64,000 bases of DNA from Paraburkholderia sp. D15 (GCF_029910215.1 NZ_CP110395.1:2418001-2482000); one strand, 5' to 3'. Shown: positions 53,335 to 63,151, counted from the first letter of the stretch. Made by a program: numbers and translations. Notes: generated by a model from the letters alone, not told the origin.

Positions 53335-54261
53335 TTATTGCGGCGGCAAATACTTCAGTGGGTCGACAGGTTTGCCCTGCCGGCGAACTTCGAAATGCAA
53401 CATCACACGGTCGGAATCGCTATTGCCCATCTCAGCGATTTTCTGCCCCTTGGTCACCGCGTCACCCTCTTTTACCATCAAAGCACGGTTGTGTGCATAC
53501 GCCGTGAGATAAGTTGCATCATGCTTGATGATAATGAGATTGCCGTAACCACGCAGCCCATTTCCGGCATAAACCACCCGGCCGTCCGCCGACGCCTTCA
53601 CCGGGTCGCCCGACGCGCCGCCAATATTGACGCCCTTGTTGGTCGAGTCGTTGAAGGTGCCGAGCAGCGGGCCGCGCACCGGCCACGCGAAGCTCACGTT
53701 GCTGGCCGCCGCGCCCGAATCGCTGCCGGCGACCGGCGGCGCGACCGCCGCATTGTTCGCACCCGCGCCGTAGACCGGCGGCGTCGCCACGCCCGCCGCC
53801 GCACCCGCGACCGGCGGCGTGCTGCCGAGCGGCGCGCTTTGCACCGCACCACCGTTGCCGATCGGCGCGGTCGATACGCCCGGCGTCAGCGCCGCAGTGT
53901 TCGCACCCGGCGGCACCACGCGCAGCAGTTGATCGACTTCGATCTGGTTCGGGTTGGTCAGATTGTTCCACGCCGAAATATCGCGATAGTTCTGGCCGTT
54001 TTCGAGCGCGATGCGATACAGCGTGTCGCCCGGCTTCACACGGTAATAACCGGGCGGCGGCGGACCGAGCGGCACCGGCTGCGCGGCGGTTGCCGGCGTG
54101 CCGAGCACGCCGCCGCCGGAACGATCGACGACAGGCGCCTGATCGAGCCGCGTCGCGCAGGCCGTCATCAACAGGGACAGGGCGAGCACGCACACGCTAC
54201 GCTGGGTGACGGTCATCGGGACATTCAGGCTGGTTCTTTGCATGGCGCGCAACATACTCAT
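53335..54261 (-). CDS. nlpD: NlpD: LysM/LytM lipoprotein, amidase activator
   Basis: An outer-membrane lipoprotein that activates amidase AmiC for septum splitting. The lipobox is ALSLLMTACATRL. A LysM domain (YYRVKPGDTLYRIALENGQN) binds peptidoglycan, then a long Ala/Gly/Pro linker and a LytM domain (DGRVVYAGNGLRGYGNLIII; VMLHFEVRRQGKPVDPLKYL) follow. Zinc ligands expected in active LytM enzymes are missing: the first His of the HxH motif is Met (VMLHFEV). This agrees with a non-catalytic activator. The start at 54261 is five bases after pcm; GTG/TTG upstream starts are less likely. Confidence 0.92.
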   Translation of the reverse strand: MSMLRAMQRTSLNVPMTVTQRSVCVLALSLLMTACATRLDQAPVVDRSGGGVLGTPATAAQPVPLGPPPPGYYRVKPGDTLYRIALENGQNYRDISAWNNLTNPNQIEVDQLLRVVPPGANTAALTPGVSTAPIGNGGAVQSAPLGSTPPVAGAAAGVATPPVYGAGANNAAVAPPVAGSDSGAAASNVSFAWPVRGPLLGTFNDSTNKGVNIGGASGDPVKASADGRVVYAGNGLRGYGNLIIIKHDATYLTAYAHNRALMVKEGDAVTKGQKIAEMGNSDSDRVMLHFEVRRQGKPVDPLKYLPPQ

Positions 54262-54266
54262 CGGTG

Positions 54267-55343
54267 TCAAATCACTCCGGATTTTAAGGGTACAAAGAAA
54301 ACGCGATCAAGCCGCGACTCGCGCCATTGCGCGGGTCCGAGCCGCTCGACCAGAGTCAGCACCTGGTTCTGACCTTCCTGCGAGCCGACCGGCGCGACCA
54401 GGCGGCCGCCAATCGCGAGTTGTTCAAGCAGAGCCTGCGGTACGTCGAGGCCGGCCGCCGCGATCACGATCGCGTCGAACGGCGCCGCCGCCGGCAAGCC
54501 GAGCCGCCCATCGCCGTAATGCAGACGGATGTTCGGAATGCGCAGCGGACGCAAGTTTGTCTTCGCGCGTTCGGACAGCGGCTTGATGCGTTCGATCGAA
54601 TACACCTCGCGCGCGACCTGGCTCAGCACCGCGGCCTGGTAGCCGCAGCCCGTGCCGATTTCGAGCACCGTGTTCAACGCGCGGCCGGCCGCCGCCAGTT
54701 CGATCATCCGCGCGACGACCGAAGGCTTCGAGATCGTCTGGTGATGACCGATGGGAAGCGCGGCATCTTCATAGGCCTGGGCGGCGAGGCCCGGGTCGAC
54801 GAACATGTGGCGCGGCACCACCGACATCGCGTTCAACACGCGCTGATCGGTCACGCCGTTCGCACGCAGGCGTTCGACCATCCGTTCGCGAACCCGTTCC
54901 GAGGTCAATGCGAGGGCGCCGTTCAATGCGACGTTCGGCGCGACGTTCAGCGTCCCGGCACGCTCGCTCGCGCGCGCCGCCGGTTTTGCGGACGGCGACG
55001 GTTGCAGCGCAACACGGGTAGCCGTCGCCGACGCGACCGGTTTCGCCGACGGCGCGGCAACAGGTTTGGGCGGCGTGATGGCCTGGGGCTTGGCGTGAGC
55101 GCGGACCTGCGGCTTCGCCGGCGCTTTACCGGGCGCGCCGGGCGCACTGCCGGCGCCGGCCGTCGACGGCTTGACGGATGGTTTGCCGCCCGGCTTGGCC
55201 GACGACGGCTGACGCGCATTCAACGCCGCGCTCGCGGCCAGCGCCGCCGCGCGGACTTCGCCCGGACGCCCCTCGGGACGGCGCGGTTCGCGCACCAGGT
55301 CCTCGAGGCCGAGCGGAAAGCGCTTGGCGCGCTCGCTGGTCAT
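54267..55343 (-). CDS. pcm: Protein-L-isoaspartate O-methyltransferase
   Basis: A repair enzyme that methylates isoaspartyl residues in damaged proteins using SAM. The catalytic region shows [37 protein letters not shown] and [19 protein letters not shown], typical of PIMT. The core starts near residue 148; before it is an Ala/Pro/Lys/Ser-rich region absent from the E. coli protein, giving 358 residues. The ATG overlaps the surE stop (ATGA). The order surE-pcm-nlpD-rpoS is conserved in proteobacteria. Confidence 0.94.
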   Translation of the reverse strand: MTSERAKRFPLGLEDLVREPRRPEGRPGEVRAAALAASAALNARQPSSAKPGGKPSVKPSTAGAGSAPGAPGKAPAKPQVRAHAKPQAITPPKPVAAPSAKPVASATATRVALQPSPSAKPAARASERAGTLNVAPNVALNGALALTSERVRERMVERLRANGVTDQRVLNAMSVVPRHMFVDPGLAAQAYEDAALPIGHHQTISKPSVVARMIELAAAGRALNTVLEIGTGCGYQAAVLSQVAREVYSIERIKPLSERAKTNLRPLRIPNIRLHYGDGRLGLPAAAPFDAIVIAAAGLDVPQALLEQLAIGGRLVAPVGSQEGQNQVLTLVERLGPAQWRESRLDRVFFVPLKSGVI

Positions 55344-56098
55344 GAATGACCGCTGCCGGCGCGCAGCCAGTCGCGAGCCGCGGGCAGCATCTGCGTGTGA
55401 GTCAGGTCGAGCTGCAACGGTGTGATCGACACGTGGCCATTGGCGACGGCGTGGAAGTCCGTACCCTCGCTCGCGTCGCGCGCGCTGCCCGACGGGCCGA
55501 TCCAGTAGATCGGCTCGCCGCGCGGGTTGGTCTGGCGGATCACCGGCTGCGACGGATGCCGCTTGCCGAGACGCGTGATCTGCCAGCTCTTGAGTTGCCC
55601 GTACGGCAGATTCGGAATGTTGACGTTCAGGAGCGGATGGCCGGGCAACGGCTGCTCGAGATAATGCGCGACGATCTCGGCGGCGACGCGCACCGCGTCG
55701 TCGAGATGCACCCAGTCCTTGTCGACCAGCGAAAAGGCGATGGCCGGCACGCCGAACATGATGCCCTCGGTGGCGGCGGCGACCGTGCCCGAATACAGCG
55801 TGTCCTCGCCCATGTTCTGACCGTTGTTGATGCCCGAGACCACGAGATCGGGCGTATGGTCGAGCATGCCGGTCAGCGCGATGTGCACCGAGTCGGTGGG
55901 CGTGCCGTTCAGGTAGTAGAAACCGTTCGCCGAGCGCAGGACCGACAGCGGCCGCGACAGCGTCAGGGAGTTCGACGCGCCGCTGCAGTTCTGTTCGGGC
56001 GCCATCACGGTGACATCCGCGATCGGCTTGAGCGCTTCGTAAAGCGCGGCAAGGCCCGGCGCCAGGTAACCGTCGTCGTTGCTGAGTAGGATTCGCAT
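55340..56098 (-). CDS. surE: 5'/3'-nucleotidase SurE
   Basis: A metal-dependent nucleotide phosphatase important in stationary phase. The N-terminal [20 protein letters not shown] includes the metal-binding Asp pair; [15 protein letters not shown] and [20 protein letters not shown] are further metal and catalytic motifs. Its 252 residues match the family with the start at 56098 ([10 protein letters not shown]); the frame is open upstream but this is the conserved start. It heads the surE-pcm-nlpD-rpoS run and is divergent from a quinone oxidoreductase. Confidence 0.95.
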   Translation of the reverse strand: MRILLSNDDGYLAPGLAALYEALKPIADVTVMAPEQNCSGASNSLTLSRPLSVLRSANGFYYLNGTPTDSVHIALTGMLDHTPDLVVSGINNGQNMGEDTLYSGTVAAATEGIMFGVPAIAFSLVDKDWVHLDDAVRVAAEIVAHYLEQPLPGHPLLNVNIPNLPYGQLKSWQITRLGKRHPSQPVIRQTNPRGEPIYWIGPSGSARDASEGTDFHAVANGHVSITPLQLDLTHTQMLPAARDWLRAGSGHS

Positions 56099-56399
56099 GC
56101 GGCGATTGTAACCGAGGAAAGATGGCGCGCGAACGACAGCACCAGCCGCTTTCGCATGGCATGCGCGCACGTCGCGGCACGTGGACGGGCCTCACGCGCG
56201 GCGCCGGTTTCGAACGCCGCCGACGCATGCGCGCGACGATGAAAACGCACGGTCGTACGGATTGTTTTACACTCGATCCGCTTGCCTGAGCGCGATGGAT
56301 ACAGCCCCGGCGGATCGCCTGAAAAGCGATTCGACAGATCACGCACGGCAACAGCAGGAAAGCTCAACGCCACAAGCCCCTCATCGATACGGAGACACG

Positions 56400-57374
56400 A
56401 TGCGCGCGATTCGCTGCAATCAATACGGCCCGCCGGAGAGCCTGGTCGTCGACAACCTCGCGGACCTCGAGGCGCCGCCCGGCCACGTGGTGATCGACGT
56501 CAAGGCCGCCGCCGTCAATTTTCCCGACGTGCTGATCATCGAGAACAAGTACCAGTTCAAACCGCCGTTGCCGTTCACGCCCGGCTCGGAAGTCGCCGGC
56601 GTGGTGCGCGCGGCCGGCGAAGGCGTCAGCCAGTTTCAGCCCGGCGCGCGCGTGGTCGCGTTCACGGGCCAGGGCGGCTTCGCCGAGCAGGCGCTGGCGC
56701 CGGCCGCCGCGTGCGTGCCGCTCGCCGACGGCGTGCCGTTCGACGTGGCCGCGGCCTTCACGCTCGCGTACGGCACCTCGCATCACGCGGTGGTGGATCG
56801 CGGCGCGCTGCAGGCCGGCGAAACGATGCTCGTGCTCGGCGCGGCCGGCGGCGTCGGTCTCGCCGCGGTCGAGATCGGCAAGGCACTGGGCGCGCGGGTG
56901 ATCGCGGCGGCATCGAGCGACGAAAAGCTCGCGGTCTGCGTGAAGCATGGCGCGGACGCGACGATCAACTACGCGACCGAAGATCTGCGCGAGCGCATCA
57001 AGGCGCTGACCGACGGCAAGGGGCCGGACGTGATCTACGACCCGGTCGGCGGCGTGTATGCGGAGCCGGCGTTTCGCAGCATCGGCTGGCGCGGGCGCTA
57101 TCTGGTGGTCGGCTTTGCCAACGGCGAGATTCCGAAGCTGCCGCTGAATCTGACGCTGCTCAAGGGCGCGAGCCTGGTCGGCGTGTTCTGGGGCGACTTT
57201 GCGAAGCGCGAGCCGCAGCGCAATCACGCCGCGTTCCAGCAGATGACGCAGTGGATCGGCGAAGGCAAGCTCAAGCCCTACGTGTCGGCGCGTTATGCGC
57301 TGGAGGACACCGGCCGCGCGCTGCGCGACATGGCCGAGCGGCGCGTGATCGGGAAGGTGGTGGTGACGCCGTAG
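56400..57374 (+). CDS. NADPH:quinone oxidoreductase-like enzyme
   Basis: A 324-residue medium-chain reductase of the quinone oxidoreductase group. VNFPDVLIIENKYQFKPPLP is the typical substrate-side region, and LGAAGGVGLAAVEIGKALGA is the nucleotide-binding motif. No structural zinc cysteines are seen. GGAG lies before the ATG at 56400; the longer open frame upstream has no conserved start. It is a paralogue in fold to the dehydrogenase at 22297-23313. It is divergent from surE and has its own terminator. Confidence 0.88.
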   Translation: MRAIRCNQYGPPESLVVDNLADLEAPPGHVVIDVKAAAVNFPDVLIIENKYQFKPPLPFTPGSEVAGVVRAAGEGVSQFQPGARVVAFTGQGGFAEQALAPAAACVPLADGVPFDVAAAFTLAYGTSHHAVVDRGALQAGETMLVLGAAGGVGLAAVEIGKALGARVIAAASSDEKLAVCVKHGADATINYATEDLRERIKALTDGKGPDVIYDPVGGVYAEPAFRSIGWRGRYLVVGFANGEIPKLPLNLTLLKGASLVGVFWGDFAKREPQRNHAAFQQMTQWIGEGKLKPYVSARYALEDTGRALRDMAERRVIGKVVVTP

Positions 57375-57524
57375 CTTGGTGGTGCAGTGGGATCGGCCTG
57401 TTGCGATTGGCTCGTCGCACTCGACTCGCGCGGCAAACGCATGCTGACTACGCGACAAGCACACGGCAACCGCGCGACAACCACGCGACAGAACACGACG
57501 CAACCGCAATACATATCGAGCGAC

Positions 57525-57563
57525 AAAAAACGGCGCGCGGTCTTCACACCGCGCGCCGTTTTT
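57525..57563. terminator. Bidirectional terminator
   Basis: AAAAAACGGCGCGCGG pairs with CCGCGCGCCGTTTTT around TCTTCACA. It serves the quinone oxidoreductase (plus) and the ABC permease (minus), which converge here. Confidence 0.93.
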
Positions 57564-57587
57564 CGTCGCACATCGCTTTCGTCGCGC

Positions 57588-58412
57588 CTACAGTTTTTCC
57601 GTATCGCCGGACTTCGGTTGCCATTTCATCAGATGCCGTTCGCCGATGCCGACGATCGCATCCAGAATCAGCGCGAACGCAGTCAGCACCAGAATGCCGG
57701 CGAACACCGTATTGATATCGAAAGTGCCTTCGGCTTGCAGAATCAGATACCCGACGCCGCGCGCCGAGCCCAGATACTCGCCCACCACCGACCCGACGAA
57801 CGCCAGTCCCACCGACGTATGCAGGCTGGAAAACACCCAGCTCATCGCGCTCGGCAGATACACGGCGCGCAGTAACTGCTTGCGGTTCGCGCCGAGCATG
57901 CGCGCGTTGGCGAGCACCACCGGGCTGACTTCCTTCACGCCCTGATACACGTTGAAGAACACGATAAAAAACACCAGCGTGACGCCGAGCGCCACCTTCG
58001 ACCAGATGCCCAGTCCGAACCACACGCCGAAGATCGGCGCGAGGATCACGCGCGGCATCGAGTTGGCGGCCTTGATGTAAGGGTCGAACAGCGCGCTCGC
58101 GAGCGGCGACAGCGCCAGCCAGAGTCCGATGCCCAGACCGAGCGCGGTGCCGACCGCGAAGGCGAGCACCGTCTCGACCAGCGTGATCCACAGATGCAGA
58201 TAGATCTCGCCGCCGGTGAACCACTCCCAGATCCGTTGCAGCACCTTCTGCGGCTCGCCGAAGAAAAACGCCGCCTTGTTCGGGTCGTCGAAATAGAACG
58301 GCGGCAGCAGCGTCGGGCTGGTCAGCACGTACCAGAGCACGAAGCACAGCACCAGCAGCAGCCATTGCCAGATCACCAGATTCGCCCGGTTCGGGCGCAA
58401 CGTCTTCCACAT
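57588..58412 (-). CDS. ABC transporter permease (SsuC/TauC type)
   Basis: A 274-residue inner-membrane permease with about six helices, including ILIWQW-like NLVIWQWLLLVLCFVLWYVL and VALGVTLVFFIVFFNVYQGV. The cytoplasmic EAA loop is VVLANARMLGANRKQLLRAV, the contact for the ATPase. This is the nitrate/sulfonate/taurine transporter class. It is the last gene of a three-gene unit (binding protein, ATPase, permease), 23 bases after the ATPase gene. The substrate is unknown. Confidence 0.9.
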   Translation of the reverse strand: MWKTLRPNRANLVIWQWLLLVLCFVLWYVLTSPTLLPPFYFDDPNKAAFFFGEPQKVLQRIWEWFTGGEIYLHLWITLVETVLAFAVGTALGLGIGLWLALSPLASALFDPYIKAANSMPRVILAPIFGVWFGLGIWSKVALGVTLVFFIVFFNVYQGVKEVSPVVLANARMLGANRKQLLRAVYLPSAMSWVFSSLHTSVGLAFVGSVVGEYLGSARGVGYLILQAEGTFDINTVFAGILVLTAFALILDAIVGIGERHLMKWQPKSGDTEKL

Positions 58413-58435
58413 GACTTGGTTCGCCTTGTTTGCCT

Positions 58436-59248
58436 TTAAACGGCGCTCAATTGCTGCTGGTACCCCTTCAGTACTTCATCGCGCAGCACGCTCCAGATCT
58501 GCGCATGCAATTCGACGAAGCGTGGATGCGCACGGATTTCAGCGACGTCGCGCGGCCGCGGCAGATCGATCGCGAACTCGCCGATCGGATGCGTGCCCGG
58601 CCCCGCCGACAGCACCACCACGCGATCCGACATCGCGATCGCTTCGTCGAGATCGTGCGTGATGAAGAGCACCGCCTTGCGTTTGGCGGCCCACAGGTCG
58701 AGCAATTCGTTTTCCATCAGCTGACGCGTCTGGATATCCAGCGCGGAAAACGGCTCGTCCATCAGGATGATGTCGGGATCGAGAATCAGCGTCTGCGCCA
58801 TCGCGACGCGCTTGCGCATGCCGCCCGACAACTGGTGCGGATAGCGGTCGCCGAATCCGCCGAGGCCGACGCGCTTCAGCCATGCGTCCGCCTTGACGCG
58901 GGCTTCGGCCGCCGGCACGCCGTGAAACGCGAGGCCGGCCATCACGTTGTCGATGGCCGAACGCCACGGCATCAGCGCGTCCGCCTGGAACATGTAGCCG
59001 GCGCGCCGGTTGATGCCCTTGAGCGGTTCGCCGAACACGCTGACCGTGCCCGCCGACGGTGCCAGCAAGCCCGCGCCGACGTTCAGCAAGGTGGATTTGC
59101 CGCAGCCGGTCGGCCCGACCACCGAGACGAATTCGCCCGGCGCGATGCGCAACGTGGTGTCCTTGACGGCGGTGTAGCGCTGCGCGCGGTTCTCGCGCGC
59201 AGCGAACGTGCAGGTGATGTTCTCGAGCGCCAGGGCGGCAACGGTCAT
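58436..59248 (-). CDS. ABC transporter ATPase (SsuB/TauB type)
   Basis: A 270-residue ATPase with Walker A SVVGPTGCGKSTLLNV, the Q-loop at GYMFQADALMPWRSAIDNVM, signature HQLSGGMRKRVAMAQTL and Walker B PDIILMDEPFSALDIQT. It belongs to the nitrate/sulfonate/taurine subfamily. The start at 59248 (MTVAALALENITCTF) fits; a longer upstream frame is a shadow. It energises the permease that follows. Confidence 0.93.
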   Translation of the reverse strand: MTVAALALENITCTFAARENRAQRYTAVKDTTLRIAPGEFVSVVGPTGCGKSTLLNVGAGLLAPSAGTVSVFGEPLKGINRRAGYMFQADALMPWRSAIDNVMAGLAFHGVPAAEARVKADAWLKRVGLGGFGDRYPHQLSGGMRKRVAMAQTLILDPDIILMDEPFSALDIQTRQLMENELLDLWAAKRKAVLFITHDLDEAIAMSDRVVVLSAGPGTHPIGEFAIDLPRPRDVAEIRAHPRFVELHAQIWSVLRDEVLKGYQQQLSAV

Positions 59249-59370
59249 CGTTCGGCTCGTTGGATGGGAATCGGATGCTCGGATCTGGTGGGCGGCGCGA
59301 GCGGGGCGAGCGGCATGAGAGGCGTAGGAGGCGTAAGTGGCGTGCGCGGCCGCAGCCGCGCCGGGGCGTT

Positions 59371-60411
59371 TTACGCCTTGACCGTCGCCAGCGCCTTCTT
59401 CACGAAGTCGTTGGTCCACGTCTTCGACAGATCGATCGGTTTGCCCTGCACCGCCGGGTCGAACGCCTGCAAGGTTTTCAGCGACGTCGCCGGACCGTCG
59501 GCAGGCATCAGCCCATCGGGCGACAGCGCCTGCTTCACGTGCTGCCACGCATCCAGATAGACCGCGCGGTCGCCAAGCAGATACCCTTCCGGCACCGTGT
59601 TGATCAGTTCGCTGCCGGTCGCCGTCTGCAGCCATTTGAGCGCGCGCACCATCGCGTTGGTCAGCGCCTGCGTGGTGTTCGGATTCTTCGTGATGAAGCT
59701 TTGCGACGCGTACAGGCAGCCCGCCGGCATGTCGCCGCCGAACACGCTGCGCGTATCGGCCAGCGTGCGCGTATCCGACACGATGACAATGTCGCCGCTG
59801 CGTTCGAGCCGCGTCATCACCGGGTCGAGATTGGCGATCGCGTCGATCTGCCCCGACTGCAACGCGGCGATCGCACCCGCGCCCGCTCCCACGCCGATGA
59901 ACGCGACGTCCTTCGCGGTCAAGCCGGCCTTGGCCAGCACGAAGCTCGCCATGATCGAGGTCGACGAACCCGGCGCGGTCACGCCGATTTTCTTGCCCTT
60001 CAGATCGGCGATCGACCGGTAGTTCGGTATCGCCTTCTTCGACACGGCCAGCACGATCTGCGGCGCGCGGCCCTGCAGCACGAACTCGCGGAACATCTGC
60101 TTCTGCGCCTGCAACAGCAACGTGTGCTCGAACGCGCCGGACACCACGTCCGCGCTGCCGCCCACGGCCGCCTTCAGCGCCTGCGAGCCGCCCGCGAAGT
60201 CGGAGATTTCGACGTCGAGCCCTTCGTCCTTGAAATAGTTGCGGCGCTCGGCAATGGTGAGCGGCAAGTAATAGAACAGGTTCTTGCCGCCGACCGCGAT
60301 CGCCACTTTCGAGGTCTCAGGCTTGCCCTGCGCGAACGCCGACGGCGTCACGCCGAGCGAGGCGCCCGCGAGCGCGGCGGCGGTACCGGCGAGGAAGGAT
60401 CTGCGCTGCAT
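59371..60411 (-). CDS. ABC transporter substrate-binding protein (SsuA/TauA type)
   Basis: A 346-residue periplasmic binding protein. The signal peptide starts MQRRSFLAGTAAALAGASLG, with a twin-arginine (RRSFLA), so Tat export is possible. The mature part shows FYYLPLTIAERRNYFKDEGL, VSGAFEHTLLLQAQKQMF and KGKKIGVTAPGSSTSIMASF, typical of the NMT1/SsuA group binding small sulfonates, nitrate, thiamine precursors or related molecules. GGAG 9 bases before ATG at 60411 sets the start. It heads the three-gene transporter unit; the substrate is unknown. Confidence 0.88.
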   Translation of the reverse strand: MQRRSFLAGTAAALAGASLGVTPSAFAQGKPETSKVAIAVGGKNLFYYLPLTIAERRNYFKDEGLDVEISDFAGGSQALKAAVGGSADVVSGAFEHTLLLQAQKQMFREFVLQGRAPQIVLAVSKKAIPNYRSIADLKGKKIGVTAPGSSTSIMASFVLAKAGLTAKDVAFIGVGAGAGAIAALQSGQIDAIANLDPVMTRLERSGDIVIVSDTRTLADTRSVFGGDMPAGCLYASQSFITKNPNTTQALTNAMVRALKWLQTATGSELINTVPEGYLLGDRAVYLDAWQHVKQALSPDGLMPADGPATSLKTLQAFDPAVQGKPIDLSKTWTNDFVKKALATVKA

Positions 60412-60471
60412 GGTCTTCGTCTCCAAACTTTTTGTTGTCCGGTCTTTTTCTTCTATTCGCGATGCGCGTGT

Positions 60472-61767
60472 TCAGACGATCTGTTGCGCATGCAACCGTG
60501 CGATTTCGTCTGCATCATAACCTAGCGTTTGCAGGACTTCATCGGTATGTTCACCCAGTTCGGGGCCAAGCCAGCGCGTTTCGCCGGGCGTGTCGGAGAG
60601 CTTCGGCGTGACCGCCGGCAGCGTGATTTCCTGGCCGTCCTGCCACTTGAAACGCTGGATCATCTGGCGCGCCATGAACTGCGGATCGGTGAACATATCC
60701 GCGACGCTATAGATGCGCCCGACCGGCACGTCGGCCGCGTTCAGCACGGCGAGCGCTTCGTCGATGGTGCGGCTGGCGAGCCACGCGGCGATCGCGCCGT
60801 CGATTTCCTGGGTGCGCGGCACGCGTCCGTCGTTGTGCGCGAGACCCGGATCGTCGGCGAGATCCTCGCGTTCGATCGCCACCATCAGGCGCTTGAAGAT
60901 CGGATCGCTATTGCCGCCGATCACGATGCTGCCGTCGCGGCACGGATACGTGTTCGACGGCACGATGCCCGGCAGCGATGCGCCGGTGCGCTCGCGCACC
61001 ATCCCATACACGCCGTACTCGGGCACCACGCTTTCCATCATGTTGAAGACGGCTTCGTACAGCGCGACGTCGACCACCTGCCCTTTGCCGCCGTTCACCT
61101 GCTTGTGATGCAGCGCCATCAATGCGCCGATCACACCGTGCAGCGCGGCGATCGAATCGCCGATCGAAATGCCGATGCGCGGCGGCGGCAAATCGGGATA
61201 CCCGGTGATGTGGCGCAGACCGCCCATCGACTCGGCGATCGCGCCGAAACCGGGCCGGTCGCGATACGGGCCGGTCTGGCCGTAGCCGGACAGACGCACC
61301 ATCACGAGTCCGGGGTTCTCGGCGGACAGCACGTCGTAACCGAGCCCAAGCTTCTCCAGCAAACCCGGCCGGAAATTCTCGACGACGATATCCGCCTCTT
61401 TCGCGAGACGCCGCACGATTTCCTTGCCCTCTTCGGCCTTCAGATTGATCGTGATGGACTTTTTATTGCGCGCCTGCACGGCCCACCACAGCGAGGTGCC
61501 GCCGACTTCCGGATACAGCTTGCGCCATTTGCGCAGCGGGTCGCCGCCCTTGGGGTCTTCGATCTTGATGACTTCGGCGCCGAACTCGCCGAGAAAGCGC
61601 GCGGCGAACGGGCCAGCGATCAGCGTGCCGAGTTCCAGTACCTTGACGCCGGCGAGCGGGCCGGCTGGCGCCTGGGGGGCGGTTGGGTCTTGCGCGGCGT
61701 GCGGGTTGTGCTGATCTTGCGGGTTCCCGGACGCGGCGCGCGCGCCTGAATCGGAAGTAGCGCTCAT
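60472..61767 (-). CDS. CaiB/BaiF family CoA-transferase
   Basis: A family III CoA-transferase of 431 residues. After an Ala/Pro/Gln-rich start come VKVLELGTLIAGPFAARFLG, GAEVIKIEDPKGGDPLRKW, ADIVVENFRPGLLEKLGLGY and VMVRLSGYGQTGPYRDRPGF, which carries the catalytic Asp region. AGGAG before the ATG at 61767 fixes the start. It lies 61 bases upstream of the ABC binding-protein gene on the same strand, so it may form one unit with the importer and act on an imported organic acid. The acid is unknown. Confidence 0.9.
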   Translation of the reverse strand: MSATSDSGARAASGNPQDQHNPHAAQDPTAPQAPAGPLAGVKVLELGTLIAGPFAARFLGEFGAEVIKIEDPKGGDPLRKWRKLYPEVGGTSLWWAVQARNKKSITINLKAEEGKEIVRRLAKEADIVVENFRPGLLEKLGLGYDVLSAENPGLVMVRLSGYGQTGPYRDRPGFGAIAESMGGLRHITGYPDLPPPRIGISIGDSIAALHGVIGALMALHHKQVNGGKGQVVDVALYEAVFNMMESVVPEYGVYGMVRERTGASLPGIVPSNTYPCRDGSIVIGGNSDPIFKRLMVAIEREDLADDPGLAHNDGRVPRTQEIDGAIAAWLASRTIDEALAVLNAADVPVGRIYSVADMFTDPQFMARQMIQRFKWQDGQEITLPAVTPKLSDTPGETRWLGPELGEHTDEVLQTLGYDADEIARLHAQQIV

Positions 61768-61875
61768 GTGTCTCCTGAATTCTGTATCTGACGACGCAGG
61801 CCGATGCGCACGGGGGATGCGATCGATACGCGATGAATCCAACGCCTACGCTACCCGCGCAACGCGGCCACCGCG

Positions 61876-62472
61876 TTACATCGTTCGACGATCCAGCATC
61901 GCGCGGGCGATCGTACCGGCGTCGACATATTCGAGTTCGCCGCCCACCGGCACGCCGCGCGCGAGCCGCGTGACCGACAGACCGCGCGCCTTGAGCGTCT
62001 GCCCAAGGTAATGCGCGGTGGCTTCGCCTTCGTTGGTGAAATTGGTGGCGAGCACGACTTCCTTGACGATGCCGTCCGACGCGCGCTTCACCAGCCGGTC
62101 GAAATGAATTTCCTTCGGGCCCACGCCGTCGAGCGGACTGAGCCGCCCCATCAGCACGAAATACAGGCCACGGTACGTGAGGGTCTGTTCGAGCATGATC
62201 TGGTCGGCCGGCGTCTCGACGACGCACAGCAGCGTGGGATCACGCTCTTCATCGAGGCAGACCTCGCAGATCTGCGCCTCGGTGAACGTGTTGCACTTTT
62301 CGCAATGCTGCAGATGCTCGGTCGCGAACAGCAGCGAGCGGCCGAGCTTTTCGGCGCCGTCGCGGTCGTGCTGCATCAGGTGATAGGCCATGCGTTGCGC
62401 GGACTTCGGCCCGACGCCGGGCAGCGCGCGCAGCGCTTCGACGAGCGCCGACAAGGCGGAGGGTTGTTTCAT
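61876..62472 (-). CDS. recR: Recombination protein RecR
   Basis: A DNA-binding ring protein that works with RecO/RecF in loading RecA at gaps. It has a helix-hairpin-helix start ([20 protein letters not shown]), the zinc-finger [16 protein letters not shown] and a Toprim domain ([30 protein letters not shown]). Its 198 residues match the family. It follows ybaB after 353 bases instead of the usual few, with a repeat-containing gap between. Confidence 0.97.
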   Translation of the reverse strand: MKQPSALSALVEALRALPGVGPKSAQRMAYHLMQHDRDGAEKLGRSLLFATEHLQHCEKCNTFTEAQICEVCLDEERDPTLLCVVETPADQIMLEQTLTYRGLYFVLMGRLSPLDGVGPKEIHFDRLVKRASDGIVKEVVLATNFTNEGEATAHYLGQTLKARGLSVTRLARGVPVGGELEYVDAGTIARAMLDRRTM

Positions 62473-62824
62473 GCGGATCGGCGTCGAAGTGGATGGCCCG
62501 GCTGGGCGGATCGCGATGCGGTTTCTACCATGGCGGTGTGGGTTCGCCGCGCGAGACGCGCGCTACGTCTTGACGACGCGCCTCGAACGACGAACTCAGG
62601 CCCGTTCTGTTGTTGCGGGAACGCGCCGGGCGGGCACCGAGCCGCGCCCTGGCGCATCGGCTTCGGGCGCTTACGCGCTGTCGAGCACTTCAAACGTTTG
62701 ATCGCTCGATTGATCGCTCGATTGATCGCTCAGCGCGCTCGCACGTCCCGCGCGTTGCCTGCTTCATGCCGCGACAGCATACGCCGCAGCAACGGGTTTA
62801 TCCGCCCGATGGCGGCGCACTTCC
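62473..62824. other. Intergenic region between ybaB and recR
   Basis: About 350 bases. It contains a 12-bp tandem repeat (62698-62733) but no convincing gene or terminator. Short open frames read as shadows. Confidence 0.6.
62698..62733. repeat. 12-bp tandem repeat, three copies
   Basis: TTGATCGCTCGA occurs twice exactly and then as TTGATCGCTCAG. It lies in the ybaB-recR gap and is non-coding on the sequence evidence. Confidence 0.9.
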
Positions 62825-63151
62825 TCAGAACGGCAGCTTGAAGCCCGGCGGCAACGGCAGGCCCGACGTCATGCCGCCCATCTTTTCCTGAGCGGTGGCT
62901 TCGGCTTTGCGCACGGCGTCGTTGAATGCAGCGGCGACGAGATCCTCGAGCATGTCCTTGTCGTCGGCGAGCAGGCTCGGGTCGATCGACACGCGGCGCA
63001 CGTCGTTCTTGCAGGTCATCGTCACCTTCACGAGACCGGCGCCCGACTGGCCCTCGACTTCGATCTGAGCGAGCTGCTCCTGCATCTTCTTCATGTTTTC
63101 CTGCATCTGCTGGGCTTGTTTCATCAGCCCGGCGAGTTGACCTTTCATCAT
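62825..63151 (-). CDS. ybaB: YbaB/EbfC nucleoid-associated protein
   Basis: A small DNA-binding dimer of 108 residues. The sequence begins [20 protein letters not shown] and continues with the coiled-coil/beta-hairpin pattern [19 protein letters not shown] and [24 protein letters not shown] 7 bases before ATG at 63151 favours this start; MSMM two codons up is an alternative, and the 40-residue longer frame is not conserved. It is downstream of dnaX, as in most bacteria. Confidence 0.95.
   Translation of the reverse strand: MMKGQLAGLMKQAQQMQENMKKMQEQLAQIEVEGQSGAGLVKVTMTCKNDVRRVSIDPSLLADDKDMLEDLVAAAFNDAVRKAEATAQEKMGGMTSGLPLPPGFKLPF

Noticed and set aside
56181..56399. Upstream extension of the quinone oxidoreductase frame
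   Set aside because: The extra N-terminus is low-complexity and overlaps the surE upstream region; ATG at 56400 has a ribosome binding site and the family N-terminus.
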